Assembly (NCBI GenBank): GCA_036845225.1 | Contig: DAIUEJ010000068.1 | Span: forward strand, 1 to 6,687 | Source: FEN-680 sp036845225 | Lineage (GTDB): Bacteria > Actinomycetota > Geothermincolia > Fen-727 > Anoxymicrobiaceae | Reading direction: 5' to 3' | Length of the DNA: 6,687 nt | Shown: positions 5,739 to 6,687 of the stretch, piece by piece | Layout: each line of letters begins with the position of its first letter | Position numbering within the stretch: position 1 is the stretch's first letter | The notes under the pieces: model-generated | Database searches by the model: none | Told to the model about the DNA's origin: nothing | Seen by the model: only the letters and a program-made list of their open reading frames with translations | Position numbers and translations under genes: made by a program

Positions 5739-6004
5739 GAGCTCTCGTTTACTCCGAGAGGTTCAAGCGCAACTTCAAGAAGATGCCAGCCGAGAGCAGG
5801 CGCGCGGCCAAGGCCAGGTTGAGCACGTTTGTTGAAGACCCTTTTCATCCTTCGCTGCGGAGCAAGCGCATCCAGGGAACGGGCAACATCTGGGAAAGTT
5901 CGATCACCGAAAGTATTCGCATGACCTGGTGCTGGGGCGAACGCAGCTCGACGGTCGAACTCAGGAACATCGGCGAACACAACAGAACCCTGAAGAAGCC
6001 CTGA
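5732..6004 (+). CDS. RelE/ParE-superfamily toxin
   Basis: This 90-residue protein resembles the compact RelE-fold toxins. An N-terminal strand and two helices (YSERFKRNFKKMPAESRRAAKARL) are followed by HPSLRSKRIQGTGNIWESSI and then RMTWCWGERSSTVELRNIGEHNRTL. Many members cleave mRNA at the ribosome; this activity is inferred from family. Its ATG lies inside the last codons of the antitoxin (7-bp overlap, ATGGTAA), implying translational coupling. The usual partner of RelE-like toxins is a RelB or HTH antitoxin, whereas here it is AbrB-like. That recalls the PrlF-YhaV arrangement, although sequence identity to YhaV cannot be judged here. Length and motifs look intact. ParE-like gyrase poisoning is a less likely alternative. 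Confidence 0.82.
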   Translation: MVRALVYSERFKRNFKKMPAESRRAAKARLSTFVEDPFHPSLRSKRIQGTGNIWESSITESIRMTWCWGERSSTVELRNIGEHNRTLKKP

Positions 6005-6089
6005 AACAAGCTGCCTGGCTCACTCCCCTGCCATCCCATCATCGAGCATCGAGCGCGCGCCTCGAGTCCCTTGCGCCCGCTTTTCGCTG

Positions 6090-6095
6090 TATGAT
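6090..6095 (+). promoter_or_regulatory. Possible -10 element for the amidohydrolase gene
   Basis: TATGAT differs from the consensus by one base and lies 31 nt before the chosen GTG start, so transcription would begin near 6102, ahead of the ribosome site at 6116-6121. The sequence at the expected -35 distance is poor; TTGCGC at 6071-6076 is too close. If real, this promoter rules out the in-frame ATG at 6091 as the start. Confidence 0.25.
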
Positions 6096-6126
6096 TACCA
6101 GGTCATTCAGGCTCAGGGAGGTGGCT

Positions 6127-6687
6127 GTGGCACGCAAGGAAGAAGTACACGAAGGACGGCTCGCGAGGCGCGCGAAGCAGGGGGCGGTGCTCGCCGGGAT
6201 CGCGGCGGCCGGGTACGTGGCCACCTGCGCGAACGACGTGCTCTCCAATTTTTCACCCCCCAGGCCGCCATTTGAGTGGAAGCCCGAGCGAGGCCGCTCG
6301 GTGCTGCTGCGGGGCGTCAACCTGGTCGACGTAAAGCGCGGTCAGGTCTCGAAGGACCGCGGGATACTGTTCATCGACGGCCAGATCACCGACGTGGTCG
6401 CCGCGCGAGACCTCGACAAGGTGACCGCCGACCGCGTGTTCGACTGCCCCGGCTTATTCGCGATACCGGGCCTCATCAACTGCCACGTCCACGCCATGAT
6501 GCCGGGAGCCGCGATCTTCGACTTCGAACTTATCCTCTCCATGAAGCGCCAGACGCTCAAGAACCTGGAGGAGTGCCCGCCGCATGGCGTCACCACCATC
6601 AGGGACGCGTCGGGCATCTGTGGGCTGCTCAACGACATATCGGAGGGGGTCGACAAGCTCGAGCTCGCCGGGCCCAGGATCGTGGGC
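6127..6687 (+). CDS. Amidohydrolase-superfamily enzyme, N-terminal part, cut by the window edge
   Basis: The visible 187 residues form the start of a metal-dependent amidohydrolase. A beta-sandwich segment (about residues 58-108, with VLLRGVNLVDVKRG and GILFIDGQITDV) leads into IPGLINCHVHAMMPG, whose HxH (His120, His122) is the first metal-binding motif. GVTTIRDASG follows, as in imidazolonepropionase/prolidase-like members. The substrate cannot be told from this portion. Before the domain is an unusual extension: a basic stretch with Arg14-Arg15, a short hydrophobic run (residues 19-33) and VATC with Cys34, which could be an imperfect lipobox or a membrane anchor. GTG 6127 is chosen because GGGAGG (6116-6121) sits 5 nt upstream; an in-frame ATG at 6091 lacks a ribosome site. 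The remaining metal ligands lie outside the window. Confidence 0.85.
   Translation, partial: MARKEEVHEGRLARRAKQGAVLAGIAAAGYVATCANDVLSNFSPPRPPFEWKPERGRSVLLRGVNLVDVKRGQVSKDRGILFIDGQITDVVAARDLDKVTADRVFDCPGLFAIPGLINCHVHAMMPGAAIFDFELILSMKRQTLKNLEECPPHGVTTIRDASGICGLLNDISEGVDKLELAGPRIVG

Noticed and set aside
6049..6065. TCGAG-loop-CTCGA hairpin after the toxin gene as a terminator
   Set aside because: The stem is only 5 bp and no T-tract follows, so an intrinsic terminator is not supported.

Overview
The window is GC-rich, with long, well-spaced genes, alternative TTG/GTG starts and strong purine-rich ribosome binding sites. It looks like a chromosomal segment of a high-GC bacterium. The pairing of a multi-cysteine iron-sulfur protein with a flavin oxidoreductase would suit an anaerobic actinobacterium-like host, but that is an inference from gene style, not from a marker gene.

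Layout. (1) Positions 1-1115, minus strand: the first 371 codons of a TldD-type zinc metalloprotease, running off the left edge. (2) Positions 1116-1280: a 165-bp AT-richer divergent intergenic region with a repeated TTGTCT motif. (3) Positions 1281-3821, plus strand: a two-gene operon encoding a 4Fe-4S protein with extra cysteine motifs, then a 530-residue FAD-dependent oxidoreductase of the phytoene-desaturase/carotenoid-isomerase/RetSat-like superfamily. The two probably form one redox system with an unassigned substrate. (4) Positions 3821-5313: a pile-up of three independent repeat or mobile structures. These are a 139-bp imperfect long inverted repeat touching the oxidoreductase stop codon, a 99-bp MITE-like element with 14-bp perfect terminal inverted repeats and a 10-bp target duplication, and a complete IS630-family insertion sequence of about 1.2 kb. 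The transposase of the IS is split into two frames joined by an A8 slippery run. (5) Positions 5427-6004: a type II toxin-antitoxin module with an AbrB/SpoVT-type antitoxin and a RelE-superfamily toxin overlapping by 7 bp. (6) Positions 6127-6687: the start of an amidohydrolase-superfamily enzyme with a hydrophobic N-terminal segment, running off the right edge.

How it fits together. The redox operon and the flanking TldD and amidohydrolase genes look like stable chromosomal cargo. The interval between the oxidoreductase and the amidohydrolase looks like an accessory pocket where small palindromic elements, an IS and a toxin-antitoxin module have accumulated. The most distinctive items are the two small non-coding palindromic elements at 3821-4082, which no coding feature explains, and the iron-sulfur/flavoprotein pair.
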